Shown here: piece by piece, positions 54,882 to 54,898 of the stretch | Layout of the letters: each line of letters opens with the position of its first letter | Position numbering within the stretch: the stretch's first letter is position 1 | Assembly (NCBI GenBank): GCA_002344005.1 | Contig: DDTD01000041.1 | Coordinates: 1 to 54,898, forward strand | Length of the DNA: 54,898 nucleotides | Source: Ignavibacteria bacterium UBA2373 | Lineage (GTDB): Bacteria > Bacteroidota > Ignavibacteria > Kapaibacteriales > UBA961 | Reading direction: 5' to 3' | Made by a program: the position numbers and the translations under genes | The notes under the pieces: generated by a model | What the model was told of the DNA's origin: nothing | Database searches by the model: none | Seen by the model: only the letters and a program-made list of their open reading frames with translations

Positions 54882-54898
54882 CTCCGTTCTTTGAAAAC
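54882..54898. repeat. Cassette border repeat, copy 2 (window end)
   Basis: Identical to 53157-53173. It lies 113 bases after the cassette B immunity gene and runs to the last base given, so the next part of the array is probably just outside the window. Confidence 0.75.

Overview
The window looks like chromosomal DNA of a low-GC member of the Bacteroidota/Chlorobiota (FCB) group. The evidence is five proteins ending in type IX secretion (T9SS) sorting domains plus a remnant of a sixth, two TonB-dependent receptors with N-terminal carboxypeptidase-regulatory-like domains, a tandem DUF4249 lipoprotein pair, and several promoters with the Bacteroidota -7 element TAnnTTTG. The T9SS-rich, SusD-free content and an ftsX/mreCD/ftsW/glyS neighbourhood would suit a Kapabacteria- or Ignavibacteria-like lineage; that placement is inference.

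Layout. 1-460: a 21-bp tandem repeat array cut by the window edge and an imperfect inverted repeat. 461-3377: VWA protein, NusB, a lipoprotein and tRNA-Ser(UGA). 3697-8494: ECF sigma factor, an anti-sigma-like protein with an unusual barrel-like C-terminus, a lipoprotein and a DUF4397 T9SS protein. 8646-15643: a GH-A-like T9SS glycosidase, a TonB-dependent receptor divergent from a MarR regulator with two matching operators between them, and another T9SS protein whose tail is found again as a fossil at 15876. 16129-22462: GNAT acetyltransferase, FtsX, MreD/MreC, a PspC/LiaF-like pair, and a DnaQ-exonuclease/UvrC-like fusion. 22840-27741: TonB-dependent receptor, two DUF4249 lipoproteins and RadC, closely packed. 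27911-31966: an accessory segment with a DUF262/DUF1524 GmrSD-like nuclease and a DUF1016 (YhcG) PD-(D/E)XK nuclease; the latter sits among palindromic repeats between 91-bp direct repeats, one of which is the 3' end of ftsW. 31928-37119: FtsW, glycyl-tRNA synthetase, M42 aminopeptidase, YceI and its MarR regulator with GTGTTGCAACAC operators. 37455-50088: a 2321-residue beta-helix T9SS protein, a membrane protein, a VCBS/FG-GAP-like T9SS protein, and the glmS-pgi pair. 50307-51305: a SnoaL-like/GNAT fusion.

The most interesting region is 51300-54898. It holds two consecutive orphan Rhs-type C-terminal cassettes. Each starts with palindromic repeats and a terminator-like hairpin, then a near-identical 212-bp block coding for the end of an Rhs core (RLYDPRLGQWLTRDP to FSDPxGDTPG), then a unique toxin-like tail and a small immunity-like gene. 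No Rhs core gene lies in the window. The first cassette is broken twice, by an in-frame TAG in the toxin and a frameshift in an A7 run of the putative immunity gene. The second is intact. The 17-bp sequence that follows the first cassette recurs at the last base of the window, suggesting that the array goes on. I interpret this as a store of silent toxin tips that could recombine onto an Rhs core elsewhere.

How genes fit together: FtsX, MreC, MreD and FtsW belong to division and cell-wall elongation; GlmS and Pgi share fructose-6-phosphate at the entry to amino-sugar synthesis; the ECF sigma, anti-sigma and lipoprotein genes probably form one envelope-sensing operon; the two MarR genes each appear to control a neighbour and themselves.
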